7,290 nucleotides of DNA from Oxalobacteraceae bacterium (GCA_947487325.1 CANKWG010000115.1:1-7290), one strand, 5' to 3'. Positions 1-6,514 are shown, counted from the first letter of the stretch. Notes: generated from the sequence alone by a model not told the origin. Translations and numbers: made by a program.

Positions 1-950
1 CTCGTCGATAGCCGGAATCGGGTCTGCTGAGCGTCGAAGGAGTCCGCCTGTTCCCCAAAAGAATCCGAGCCTTTCCCAAAAAGGGGCGCGACTCCAGGCG
101 GCGTATTCGCAGTCTCCTCCGAATCACTGATAGCGTCTTCAGCGTCGGAATTTCCAGAGTCTCCTGTCCAACCCGACTCATTGTCGAGAACATCGGCGCT
201 CGCCGCAGAACCACTTCCGCCGTCGTTTTCTCCACCACTGGATATCGAACTCTGGTCCGATACGTCACCAGAATCCTCTTCATCTTCCGAAACCGGCCCG
301 CTGCCCGATCCAGCATCGCCTGCATACAGGGAATCCCCCGAGTCCTCGTCACTGGCGCCAAATTCCTCGGCGTACTCCCCCCGCCCCCGACTTGAGGAGA
401 CGACCTGCTTGAATAGCAGGGGACGAAGATCGGCGCGCCCGGCTGGCACACCTCTGTTCCCGCTATCGCTGCTTGAATCGTCGCCGCCAGACTCGGCGGC
501 CGAGCTGCTTGCGTCCGCGGCTTCGGAAACGTCGTCCTCCGGATCGGGCTCGTAGCCCGAATCCAGGTCGGCCTCGCCACTTGAGTCAGACCCGGACAAA
601 CGACTCAACTCGCCAGCAAAGTCCCAAATCATGAGCTTGCGCTCGCAGCCGGTTAGCGAGCCATCCCATTTCCGCTTGCCGCCATCCGATGCCGGCCAGG
701 GAATGAAAAAGCCACCTGGCCCCTCTTCAGCCACAGGAATGGCGGCCAATGACTCACTCTGTTTCACCCAGCTGGCATCGCGGACTGCCTCTTGCTGCTG
801 CCGATTGCCTTGCACCATGCGCGGTGCCTTTTCGTGGGGACTCCCCACTGGCGGGTTTGGTGCGGCACGCTGCTGTTCTGCTTGCTGCTGCGCATACTGC
901 TTTTGGATATCGGGATCGCTTGACGAAGTATTGGAAGAATAGGGACTCAT
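1..950 (-). CDS. Acidic, serine-rich, probably disordered protein of unknown function (3' end cut by window edge)
   Basis: I do not recognise this protein. The frame is open for 316 codons from ATG at 950 to the left edge with no stop, so the C-terminus is missing. Residues 1-60 are hydrophilic and rich in Ser and Gln (a QQQAEQQ run near 21-27 and QQQ at 51-53). There is no signal peptide or membrane segment. Residues 80-118 form a more ordered-looking island with several aromatic residues (FFIPW, KRKW, MIWDF), and residues 167-196 form a second, mildly basic island. From residue 119 onward I count about 47 Asp/Glu against 9 Lys/Arg, and about 41 Ser in 198 residues, with five scattered DSG tripeptides. 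The Shine-Dalgarno match is weak (GAAAG). No in-frame ATG lies upstream before a stop at 1002-1004. The gene has its own short leader beyond the dxs terminator and no convincing sigma-70 promoter. A secreted effector is possible but unproven. Confidence 0.72.
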   Translation of the reverse strand, partial: MSPYSSNTSSSDPDIQKQYAQQQAEQQRAAPNPPVGSPHEKAPRMVQGNRQQQEAVRDASWVKQSESLAAIPVAEEGPGGFFIPWPASDGGKRKWDGSLTGCERKLMIWDFAGELSRLSGSDSSGEADLDSGYEPDPEDDVSEAADASSSAAESGGDDSSSDSGNRGVPAGRADLRPLLFKQVVSSSRGRGEYAEEFGASDEDSGDSLYAGDAGSGSGPVSEDEEDSGDVSDQSSISSGGENDGGSGSAASADVLDNESGWTGDSGNSDAEDAISDSEETANTPPGVAPLFGKGSDSFGEQADSFDAQQTRFRLST

Positions 951-1042
951 GACCGGACTTTCATAAAGATGCAAGGGTTGATGCCTGTAAGCAAGGTCAA
1001 ATTAAGTAACTAAATAAACCCCATTGTTCTCCCTGAACGCAC

Positions 1043-1074
1043 AAAAAAAAACGACGCCGAAGCGTCGTTTTTTT
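1043..1074 (-). terminator. Rho-independent terminator of the xseB-ispA-dxs operon, potentially bidirectional
   Basis: A perfect 7-bp stem (ACGACGC at 1051-1057 with GCGTCGT at 1062-1068) encloses a four-base loop. Read on the minus strand the loop is TTCG closed by C and G, the very stable cUUCGg tetraloop, followed by a run of eight or nine U. It lies about 35 bases after the dxs stop codon. On the plus strand the same hairpin is followed by seven T, so it could also stop transcripts entering from the left. The A and T runs can pair and lengthen the stem. Confidence 0.92.
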
Positions 1075-1106
1075 ATCATCCTTTAAAAACAAGCGATGCA
1101 ATTTTT

Positions 1107-2975
1107 CTACGAATTATTGACGACCAATCTTGGTTCAGTTTTGCCGAGACGCTGCGTGACCGATGCAGCAATACCTTCACCATCCAACCCGCATTGTGCG
1201 AGCAGCTGCTGTGCATCACCATGATCAATAAACTGATCTGGCAGGCCGAGTTGCAACAAGGGTAACAATTCCGGCTGCAGCGAGCGCTTCAGCCACCGCT
1301 GAGCCTGCACACCACCCATCACGCAACCTTCTTCGATGGTCACCAGCAAATCATGACTCGCAGCTAGCTCAGCCACGAGTGCTGCATCAAGCGGCTTGAT
1401 GAAACGCATGTTGGCGACTGTCGCGTTGAGCGTTTCCCCAGCTTGCAATGCGGGCGCGACCATGGTGCCAAATGCTAGCAGCGCAACCTGCTTGCCCTTG
1501 CGACGAATCTCGCCTTTACCCAAAGGGATGTCGGTGAGTTCAGGCGCCACTGCAACGCCTGCGCCAGCACCACGCGGGTAGCGCACTGCTGCCGGGCCGG
1601 TATAGCGATAAGCGGTCGTCAGCATTTGCCGACATTCGTTTTCATCGCTCGCTGCCATCACCACCATATTCGGTATGCAGCGCAAGAAAGCGAGATCGTA
1701 ATTGCCTGCATGCGTTGCACCATCGGCACCCACGAGTCCAGCGCGATCGAGTGCAAAAGTCACATCCAGATTTTGCAGAGCGACGTCGTGAATCAATTGA
1801 TCGTAACCGCGCTGTAAAAAGGTGGAATAAATTGCCACGACCGGCTTGAGTCCTTCACAGGCCAGACCTGCGGCAAAGGTGACCGCATGCTGCTCGGCGA
1901 TACCAACGTCGTAATAACGCTCCGGATACTTCTGTTCAAACTTCACCATGCCGGAACCTTCTCGCATGGCGGGCGTAATACCAATCAACTTCTCGTCGAC
2001 GGCTGCCATATCCGAAAGCCAGTCACCGAATACCTGCGTGTAGGTCATTTTGCTGGCAGCGGCGGGCTTGATGCCTTCGGTGGGATTGAATTTACCGGGG
2101 CCGTGGTAGAGCACAGGATCAGCCTCAGCCATCTTGTAACCCTGACCTTTTTTCGTGACCACATGCAAAAACTGAGGACCGTCGAGATTTTTCAGATTTT
2201 GCAGTGTGGGTATCAGCGAATCAAGATCATGCCCGTCGATAGGGCCGATGTAATTGAGACCGAATTCTTCAAACAGCGTTGCCGGCACCAACATGCCTTT
2301 AGCGTGCTCTTCAAAACGTTTGGCGATTTCAAACATGGAAGGCGGTAAAACTGATTTACCCATGTTCTTGGCGGCTGCATAAAACTTACCCGACATCAGC
2401 CGCGCGAGATAACGATTCAGCGCGCCTACAGGTGGTGAGATGGACATGTCGTTGTCATTGAGGACAACGAGCATTTTGATGTCATCGTAAATACCCGTGT
2501 TGTTCAAGGCTTCGAACACCATGCCGGCCGTCATTGCGCCATCACCAATCACTGCGACTGAGTGACGGTCTTCTTTTTTGGTGCGAGCGGCGAGTGCCAT
2601 ACCCAACGCTGCAGAAATGGACGTCGATGAATGCGCGGTACCAAATGTGTCATAGGCACTTTCATCACGACGCGGAAAACCGGACAAGCCGTGCTGCTGA
2701 CGCAGCGTTGGCATGCGGTCACGGCGCCCGGTGAGAATCTTGTGCGGATAGGTCTGATGGCCGACATCCCAAACTATTCTGTCTTCAGGGGTATTGAAGA
2801 CGTAATGCAAGGCAATCGTCAGCTCAACCGTACCAAGGTTGGAGGATAAATGGCCACCGGTCTTGGATACCGACTCCAGTAGATAGGTACGCAGCTGGTC
2901 AGCCAGCGTTTTAAGTTCAGCGCGCGAGAGGCTGCGCAGCGCCGCAGGATCATTGATTTGTTTTAATAAGTCCAT
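1107..2975 (-). CDS. dxs: 1-deoxy-D-xylulose-5-phosphate synthase (DXS)
   Basis: This thiamine-diphosphate enzyme condenses pyruvate with glyceraldehyde 3-phosphate to make DXP, the first step of the MEP isoprenoid pathway; DXP also feeds thiamine and pyridoxal phosphate synthesis. At 622 residues it has the usual full length. The N-terminal ThDP-binding domain shows GGHLSSNLG near 40-48 with the conserved His42, and GDGAM at 144-148 followed by NDN at 173-175, the metal/diphosphate motif. The central pyrimidine-binding domain carries the catalytic Glu361 in IAEQHAVT. The C-terminal transketolase-like domain begins around 490. The ATG lies 10 bases after the ispA stop with only a weak Shine-Dalgarno (GAGA), so translation is probably coupled to ispA. 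It is the last gene of the operon before the terminator. No key residue appears to be missing. Confidence 0.98.
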   Translation of the reverse strand: MDLLKQINDPAALRSLSRAELKTLADQLRTYLLESVSKTGGHLSSNLGTVELTIALHYVFNTPEDRIVWDVGHQTYPHKILTGRRDRMPTLRQQHGLSGFPRRDESAYDTFGTAHSSTSISAALGMALAARTKKEDRHSVAVIGDGAMTAGMVFEALNNTGIYDDIKMLVVLNDNDMSISPPVGALNRYLARLMSGKFYAAAKNMGKSVLPPSMFEIAKRFEEHAKGMLVPATLFEEFGLNYIGPIDGHDLDSLIPTLQNLKNLDGPQFLHVVTKKGQGYKMAEADPVLYHGPGKFNPTEGIKPAAASKMTYTQVFGDWLSDMAAVDEKLIGITPAMREGSGMVKFEQKYPERYYDVGIAEQHAVTFAAGLACEGLKPVVAIYSTFLQRGYDQLIHDVALQNLDVTFALDRAGLVGADGATHAGNYDLAFLRCIPNMVVMAASDENECRQMLTTAYRYTGPAAVRYPRGAGAGVAVAPELTDIPLGKGEIRRKGKQVALLAFGTMVAPALQAGETLNATVANMRFIKPLDAALVAELAASHDLLVTIEEGCVMGGVQAQRWLKRSLQPELLPLLQLGLPDQFIDHGDAQQLLAQCGLDGEGIAASVTQRLGKTEPRLVVNNS

Positions 2976-2985
2976 ATTGGGTGTC

Positions 2986-3873
2986 TCAGGTTTTTCTATG
3001 CACGATCAGATCGGCCAGGCTCTTGAGCCGCTGCGCGCCATCCCCAAATGGCGCGAGTGCACTGTGGGCATCCTGCCGCAACTTCTCTGCCAGATCAAGC
3101 GACTCTTGGTGGCCAAGTATGGACACATAGGTGGGCTTATTATCCGCCGCATCCTTGCCTGCCGTCTTGCCCAGCGTCGCCGAATCGGCCGTGGCATCCA
3201 GAATATCGTCGACCACCTGAAACGCTAGCCCAATCGCGGCCGCATAGGCGCGCAGTGCTTCGGTGTCGGCTGTGGTGAGGGTTTTACCGGCCATGGCGCC
3301 CAGCATGACGGAGGCCTCAAGCAAGGCACCGGTTTTGAGTCGATGCATCTGTTCCAGTTCCGCCAACGACAAAACCAGCCCGACGGAGGCCAGATCAATC
3401 GCCTGTCCACCGCACATGCCCAGCGATCCCGAGGCACGCGCAAGCGTTGCCAACATCGCAATTCTGCGTTCCGCATCCAGCGCGGCACCGGCCAACACCT
3501 CAAACGCTTGCGCCTGCAATGCGTCTCCGACCAGTAGGGCTGTCGCTTCGTCGTATTGCTTGTGCACGGTTGGTTTGCCACGACGCAGATCGTCGTCGTC
3601 CATGCACGGCATATCGTCGTGTACGAGCGAATACGCATGAATCATTTCAACTGCAGCGGCCGCACGCGCGACGGCATCACGCGGGGCAACAAATAATTCG
3701 CCGGCTGCAAAGGCCAGCAAGGGTCGCACGCGCTTGCCGCCATCGAGCACCGCATATTGCATCGCCTCATGCAAACGCTGGGGCGGCTGGGTCGCGGGCG
3801 GCAGAAAAGAAAGCAGCATGCCTTCCATGTCGGCCTGCACGGTGGCGCGCCAGGCTGCGAAATCCGAACTCAT
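2986..3873 (-). CDS. ispA: Farnesyl diphosphate synthase (short-chain polyprenyl synthetase)
   Basis: This enzyme adds isopentenyl diphosphate to dimethylallyl and then geranyl diphosphate to give farnesyl diphosphate, the precursor of undecaprenyl phosphate and quinone side chains. The protein has 295 residues, normal for the family. The first Asp-rich motif is DDMPCMD at 86-92, followed by DDLRRGKPT. The second is DDILD at 222-226, followed by GKTAGKD at 235-241 and the conserved Lys-x-Thr-Tyr. GGKRVRP at 45-51 is the diphosphate-binding segment. The two-residue insertion in the first motif and Tyr81 five residues before it fit the bacterial farnesyl type rather than a longer-chain enzyme. 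The start overlaps the xseB stop as ATGA and has a good Shine-Dalgarno (GAGGG, 6-base spacer) inside xseB. Product length is inferred from motifs; a geranylgeranyl product cannot be excluded. Confidence 0.95.
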   Translation of the reverse strand: MSSDFAAWRATVQADMEGMLLSFLPPATQPPQRLHEAMQYAVLDGGKRVRPLLAFAAGELFVAPRDAVARAAAAVEMIHAYSLVHDDMPCMDDDDLRRGKPTVHKQYDEATALLVGDALQAQAFEVLAGAALDAERRIAMLATLARASGSLGMCGGQAIDLASVGLVLSLAELEQMHRLKTGALLEASVMLGAMAGKTLTTADTEALRAYAAAIGLAFQVVDDILDATADSATLGKTAGKDAADNKPTYVSILGHQESLDLAEKLRQDAHSALAPFGDGAQRLKSLADLIVHRKT

Positions 3874-4124
3874 TCTTCGCCCTCTGCCTCGTCGTCGGTG
3901 GCGAATGGTTTGAGCATGTCACCCTCAAGCACCTTTACTTGCTTCTCGACGCGCTCTAGTTGCGCGGCGCAATACTGAACCAGTTCTGAGCCGCGCTTGT
4001 AGGCAGCGACAGAGGCTTCCAGCGGGAGTTCGCCGGATTCCATTTTCGCCACCAGTTGGTCCAGTTCCGCCATCGCGGACTCAAATGATGCTGAGGCGGG
4101 TTCAGATACAGGTTTTTTAGGCAT
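3870..4124 (-). CDS. xseB: Exodeoxyribonuclease VII small subunit
   Basis: XseB binds the large subunit XseA to form exonuclease VII, which degrades single-stranded DNA from both ends. The 84-residue protein has the family signature: FESAMAELDQLVAKMESGELPLE near 14-36, then AYKRGSELVQYC near 41-52. This is a short helical hairpin or coiled coil, followed by a strongly acidic tail (DDEAEGEE). It is the first gene of the operon and overlaps ispA by 4 bases. An AGGA lies 9 bases before the ATG. xseA is not in the window. xseB-ispA-dxs linkage is common in proteobacteria and probably reflects cotranscription, not a shared pathway. Confidence 0.97.
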   Translation of the reverse strand: MPKKPVSEPASASFESAMAELDQLVAKMESGELPLEASVAAYKRGSELVQYCAAQLERVEKQVKVLEGDMLKPFATDDEAEGEE

Positions 4125-4289
4125 GACACGGGTCCTGAAAAGGGGAGCCTATTTTAGTGCAAGCGATTTCTTATCCGCGCAAATATCCGTACTGCGGACC
4201 CGGAAACAGCTCATATAGTTATTAAATCACTACTTTGAGTAAGCCATCGCGATTTACGATACCGCATAAAATTGTTTTTCATCCACGTC

Positions 4290-4317
4290 TTCCCAAGATT
4301 TCTCGCACGGGTATAAT
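4290..4317 (+). promoter_or_regulatory. Sigma-70-type promoter for the Rieske-EamA-sulfurtransferase unit
   Basis: A perfect -10 TATAAT sits at 4312-4317, with a partial -35 TTCCCA at 4290-4295 (4 of 6 consensus bases) and a 16-base spacer. Transcription would start near 4324, leaving a leader of about 90 bases before the ATG at 4416. The -10 is flanked symmetrically by CGGG and CCCG. The weak -35 suggests moderate strength or help from an activator, which is inference. Confidence 0.6.
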
Positions 4318-4405
4318 CCCGCTCTCGTCCAAAAAAGTACTGTTCTCTTTCGATTGAATAAGTTTTTGCGGATTCTTTCTCTCTTAGGTTGGTGAAAATT
4401 AATTT

Positions 4406-4415
4406 GGGGGTGGGG
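4406..4415 (+). promoter_or_regulatory. Unusual G-rich ribosome binding site that sets the Rieske start
   Basis: GGGGGTGGGG lies immediately before ATG 4416. It can pair with the 16S rRNA tail over eight bases if two G-U wobbles replace the A positions of the consensus GGAGGTGA, with a 5-base gap from the GGGGG core to the ATG. This favours ATG 4416 over the in-frame TTG 4389, GTG 4392 and GTG 4410, none of which has a comparable site. Confidence 0.55.
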
Positions 4416-5525
4416 ATGTCCGATCTGGCCAGTCTCGCAAAACTCGCGCGGTCTACAGCGCAACTTCCGGTGGGCGTTTATTTTGATGACGCTCTACTGC
4501 AAAAAGAAAAAAAGCAACTTTTCCAGCAAGGCCCGCAATACGCCGGCCATGAGCTGATGGTGCCCAATGTGGGCGACTACGCAGCGCTCTCCTGGGAAAA
4601 CGAAGGCCGCATTCTCGTTCGTAATCCGCAGGGCATTGAGTTGATGTCGAACGTCTGCCGTCATCGTCAGGCAAAAATGCTCAGTGGTCGTGGCCATGCA
4701 GACAATATTATTTGCCCTCTGCATCGATGGACTTACGACCTCAAAGGTGAGCTTATTGGCGCGCCGCATTTTGGCGAAACACCTTGTTTGAATTTGTCGA
4801 CCACACCACTCCAACAGTGGAACGGCCTGCTGTTTGAAAATAATGGCATCGATATCGCGGCACTGATGAAAAATCTGTCAGTGACAAAAGATCTTAATTT
4901 TGACGGTTACATGCTCGATCACGTTGAAGTCCATGAGTGCGACTACAACTGGAAAACTTTCATCGAGGTGTATCTCGAGGATTATCACGTCGAGGCTTTC
5001 CATCCAGGCCTGGGCAATTTTGTCAGCTGCAATGACCTGCGCTGGGAATTCGGTGAGGGTTACAGTGTGCAAACCGTGGGTGTGAATGCCGCACTGGCCA
5101 AGTCAGGCTCGCCGGTATACCGCCGCTGGCAAGAAGAGGTGCTGCGCTTCCGCAACGGTGAAGCGCCACCCCATGGCGCGATTTGGCTGACGCTCTATCC
5201 GAACATCATGATCGAGTGGTATCCGCATGTGCTGGTGGTGTCCACACTCTGGCCCAAAGGTCCGCAAAAAACCACCAACGTCGTGGAGTTCTACTATCCC
5301 GAAGAAATCGTGCTGTTCGAAAGAGATTTCATCGCCGCTGAACGTGCCGCCTACATGGAAACCTGCGTCGAGGATGATGAAATCGCCTTGCGTATGGATG
5401 CAGGCCGACGCATTCTGGTTGATCGCGGTGTCAACGAAGTCGGTCCTTATCAGTCACCGATGGAAGACGGTATGCAGCATTTCCATGAGTGGTATCGCGG
5501 CCAGATCGCACTGCAATCAACTTGA
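4416..5525 (+). CDS. Rieske [2Fe-2S] oxygenase alpha subunit (aromatic ring-hydroxylating type), substrate unknown
   Basis: The protein has 369 residues from ATG 4416. The N-terminal Rieske domain binds a [2Fe-2S] cluster through Cys81-x-His83 and, 16 residues later, Cys100-x-x-His103 (CPLHRW). The C-terminal catalytic domain (roughly 150-365) has the mononuclear iron site in LEDYHVEAFH, with His191 and His196; Asp320 or Asp321 in VEDDEIA is the likely third ligand. The residue three before the first His, which passes electrons between centres, is Glu188 where naphthalene-dioxygenase-like enzymes have Asp. From memory, the carnitine oxygenase CntA also uses Glu there. No ferredoxin, reductase or beta subunit is adjacent, so the electron donor must be encoded elsewhere. 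It is the first gene of a plus-strand unit, divergent from the isoprenoid operon. The reaction is presumably oxygen-dependent hydroxylation or demethylation in the cytosol; the substrate cannot be read from the sequence. Confidence 0.9.
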   Translation: MSDLASLAKLARSTAQLPVGVYFDDALLQKEKKQLFQQGPQYAGHELMVPNVGDYAALSWENEGRILVRNPQGIELMSNVCRHRQAKMLSGRGHADNIICPLHRWTYDLKGELIGAPHFGETPCLNLSTTPLQQWNGLLFENNGIDIAALMKNLSVTKDLNFDGYMLDHVEVHECDYNWKTFIEVYLEDYHVEAFHPGLGNFVSCNDLRWEFGEGYSVQTVGVNAALAKSGSPVYRRWQEEVLRFRNGEAPPHGAIWLTLYPNIMIEWYPHVLVVSTLWPKGPQKTTNVVEFYYPEEIVLFERDFIAAERAAYMETCVEDDEIALRMDAGRRILVDRGVNEVGPYQSPMEDGMQHFHEWYRGQIALQST

Positions 5526-5599
5526 TGACCGACGCAACCATCGATGCATTGATCTGGCCCGTGATCGCTGCAAACGGTACGTTGATATCCCTTTCCTGA
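5525..5599 (+). CDS. Candidate 24-codon leader ORF coupling the Rieske gene to the EamA gene
   Basis: ATG 5525 overlaps the Rieske stop as TGATG, a classic termination-reinitiation arrangement. The frame runs 24 codons to TGA at 5597-5599, ending three bases before the Shine-Dalgarno of the transporter gene. It starts MTDATIDALIWP and ends ISLS, a mildly hydrophobic peptide resembling nothing I know. It has no Shine-Dalgarno of its own. Its likely value is positional: it would bring ribosomes to the hairpin that masks the next start. It could equally be a chance frame in an 89-base gap. Confidence 0.35.
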   Translation: MTDATIDALIWPVIAANGTLISLS

Positions 5600-5602
5600 A
5601 CC

Positions 5603-5637
5603 GGGAGCATCCACTTGCAATCGCTGTGGATGCTCTT
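5603..5637 (+). promoter_or_regulatory. Stem-loop masking the EamA ribosome binding site, with the TTG start in the loop
   Basis: GAGCATCCAC (5605-5614) and GTGGATGCTC (5626-5635) are perfect reverse complements, giving a 10-bp stem that two further G-U pairs can lengthen to 5603/5637. The 11-base loop TTGCAATCGCT begins with the start codon TTG 5615-5617. The Shine-Dalgarno GGGAG (5603-5607) lies in the 5' arm. No U-run follows, so it is not an intrinsic terminator. Control of translation initiation is inferred from geometry. Confidence 0.6.
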
Positions 5638-6514
5638 CGCCAGCTTTGTATTCGCCATCATGGGCGTGTGCGTGAAGCTGGCATCGGCAACCTCATCCAC
5701 CTCCGAAATCGTTATGTGCCGCGGCCTGGTTGGCATGCTGCTGATCGCGGGCTTCGCTCGCATACAGCAAGTGTCCTTGCGCACCACCCTGCCCTGGCAT
5801 CATGCATGGCGCGGACTGGTCGGCGTGACCGCACTCTGGCTGTGGTTCTTTGCGATCGGTCAGCTGCCATTGGCCACCGCGATGACGCTCAATTACATGG
5901 CACCGATCTGGATTGCAGCGATCGTTTTCACGCTAGGCTGGTGGCATAAACAACGCCGCTTTGAATGGGGACTGGCCACAGCGATCATCACCAGCTTCGC
6001 CGGCGTCGCACTGCTGCTTAAACCCACGATCCATGCTGAACAATGGCTGGGCGGCTTGCTCGCGCTGATATCGGGCTTTCTCTCTGCACTGGCTTATATT
6101 CAGGTTAAAAAACTCGGTCAACTGGGTGAGCCGGAATATAGAGTGGTGTTTTATTTTTCGGTGAGTGGCGTTATCGCCGGTTTGCTGAGTGGACTGGCCG
6201 ATAGCTATCTGCGCACCGGCGAGTTTCATATTTTGCATACACTCACCGGCACTGATTTTCTGCTGCTCGGATCTATCGGTCTGACAGCCACGATTGCGCA
6301 GATGGCGATGACACGCGCCTACAGACTCGGTGCGATGCTGGTGACGGCGAATCTGCAATACACAGGTATTGTTTTTTCCAGTATCTGGGGCATCGTGATC
6401 TGGGGCGATCATTTGTCTTTATCCGGATGGCTGGGTATCGTGATCATTCTGGCCAGTGGTGTTGCAGCGACCTTTTATAATGCGCGCAGCAGCATCAAGA
6501 CTGCAGGCACCTGA
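5615..6514 (+). CDS. EamA/DMT-superfamily transporter (10 TM), substrate unknown
   Basis: This inner-membrane protein of 299 residues has the duplicated EamA architecture of drug/metabolite transporters: two halves of five helices. Predicted helices lie near 4-22, 33-50, 66-83, 88-108, 117-135, 145-164, 176-195, 214-233, 244-263 and 270-288. The segment around 85-100 (PLATAMTLNYMAPIW) and the matching one near 238-258 are typical of the repeat. Members export amino acids, metabolites or drugs; S-adenosylmethionine and nucleotide-sugar carriers are relatives, and nothing here selects among them. I prefer TTG 5615 because GGGAG lies 7 bases upstream and the full first helix is kept; ATG 5630 has no Shine-Dalgarno and would trim that helix. 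Translation is probably limited by the overlapping stem-loop. It follows the Rieske gene by 89 bases and precedes the sulfurtransferase by 26. Confidence 0.93.
   Translation: MQSLWMLFASFVFAIMGVCVKLASATSSTSEIVMCRGLVGMLLIAGFARIQQVSLRTTLPWHHAWRGLVGVTALWLWFFAIGQLPLATAMTLNYMAPIWIAAIVFTLGWWHKQRRFEWGLATAIITSFAGVALLLKPTIHAEQWLGGLLALISGFLSALAYIQVKKLGQLGEPEYRVVFYFSVSGVIAGLLSGLADSYLRTGEFHILHTLTGTDFLLLGSIGLTATIAQMAMTRAYRLGAMLVTANLQYTGIVFSSIWGIVIWGDHLSLSGWLGIVIILASGVAATFYNARSSIKTAGT

Larger units (their letters stand above)
4125..4415. other. Divergent intergenic region between xseB and the Rieske oxygenase gene
   Basis: These 291 bases are AT-richer than the flanking genes and must hold the promoters of both divergent units. 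The plus-strand promoter is described separately. For the minus-strand operon the best -10 candidate is TAAAAT (4156-4151), but the nearest -35-like element, TTGCGC (4182-4177), is 20 bases away, so I do not claim that promoter. I see no tRNA, riboswitch or convincing long hairpin. A short inverted repeat, TCCG-TACTG-CGGA, lies near 4186-4198. Confidence 0.6.

Noticed and set aside
404..420. Inverted repeat CCTGCT-TGAAT-AGCAGG
   Set aside because: It is a 6-bp arm inside the acidic coding frame with no T-run. Repeats of this size are expected by chance.
181..555. Plus-strand open frame of 124 codons antisense to the acidic protein gene
   Set aside because: It begins with TTG without a ribosome binding site. 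Its Ser/Pro-rich composition is what antisense of acidic Ser-rich codons gives. The minus-strand frame is far longer and starts at a proper ATG.
947..964. Five-codon minus-strand frame (MKVRS) overlapping the acidic gene start as ATGA
   Set aside because: It is too short to support as a gene and has no clear ribosome binding site. The overlap could matter for coupling but is well within chance.
951..1042. TTGACC on the minus strand upstream of the acidic gene as a -35 element
   Set aside because: No -10-like hexamer occurs 16-18 bases downstream, so I do not call a sigma-70 promoter.
5227..5949. Plus-strand open frame of 240 codons spanning the Rieske and EamA genes
   Set aside because: It crosses two well-supported genes in another frame, and its translation has scattered Trp, Arg and His with no domain signature.
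5933..6412. Minus-strand open frame of 159 codons inside the EamA gene
   Set aside because: It is antisense to clear transmembrane coding sequence, rich in Gln/Arg/His as expected for a shadow frame, and has no initiation signal.
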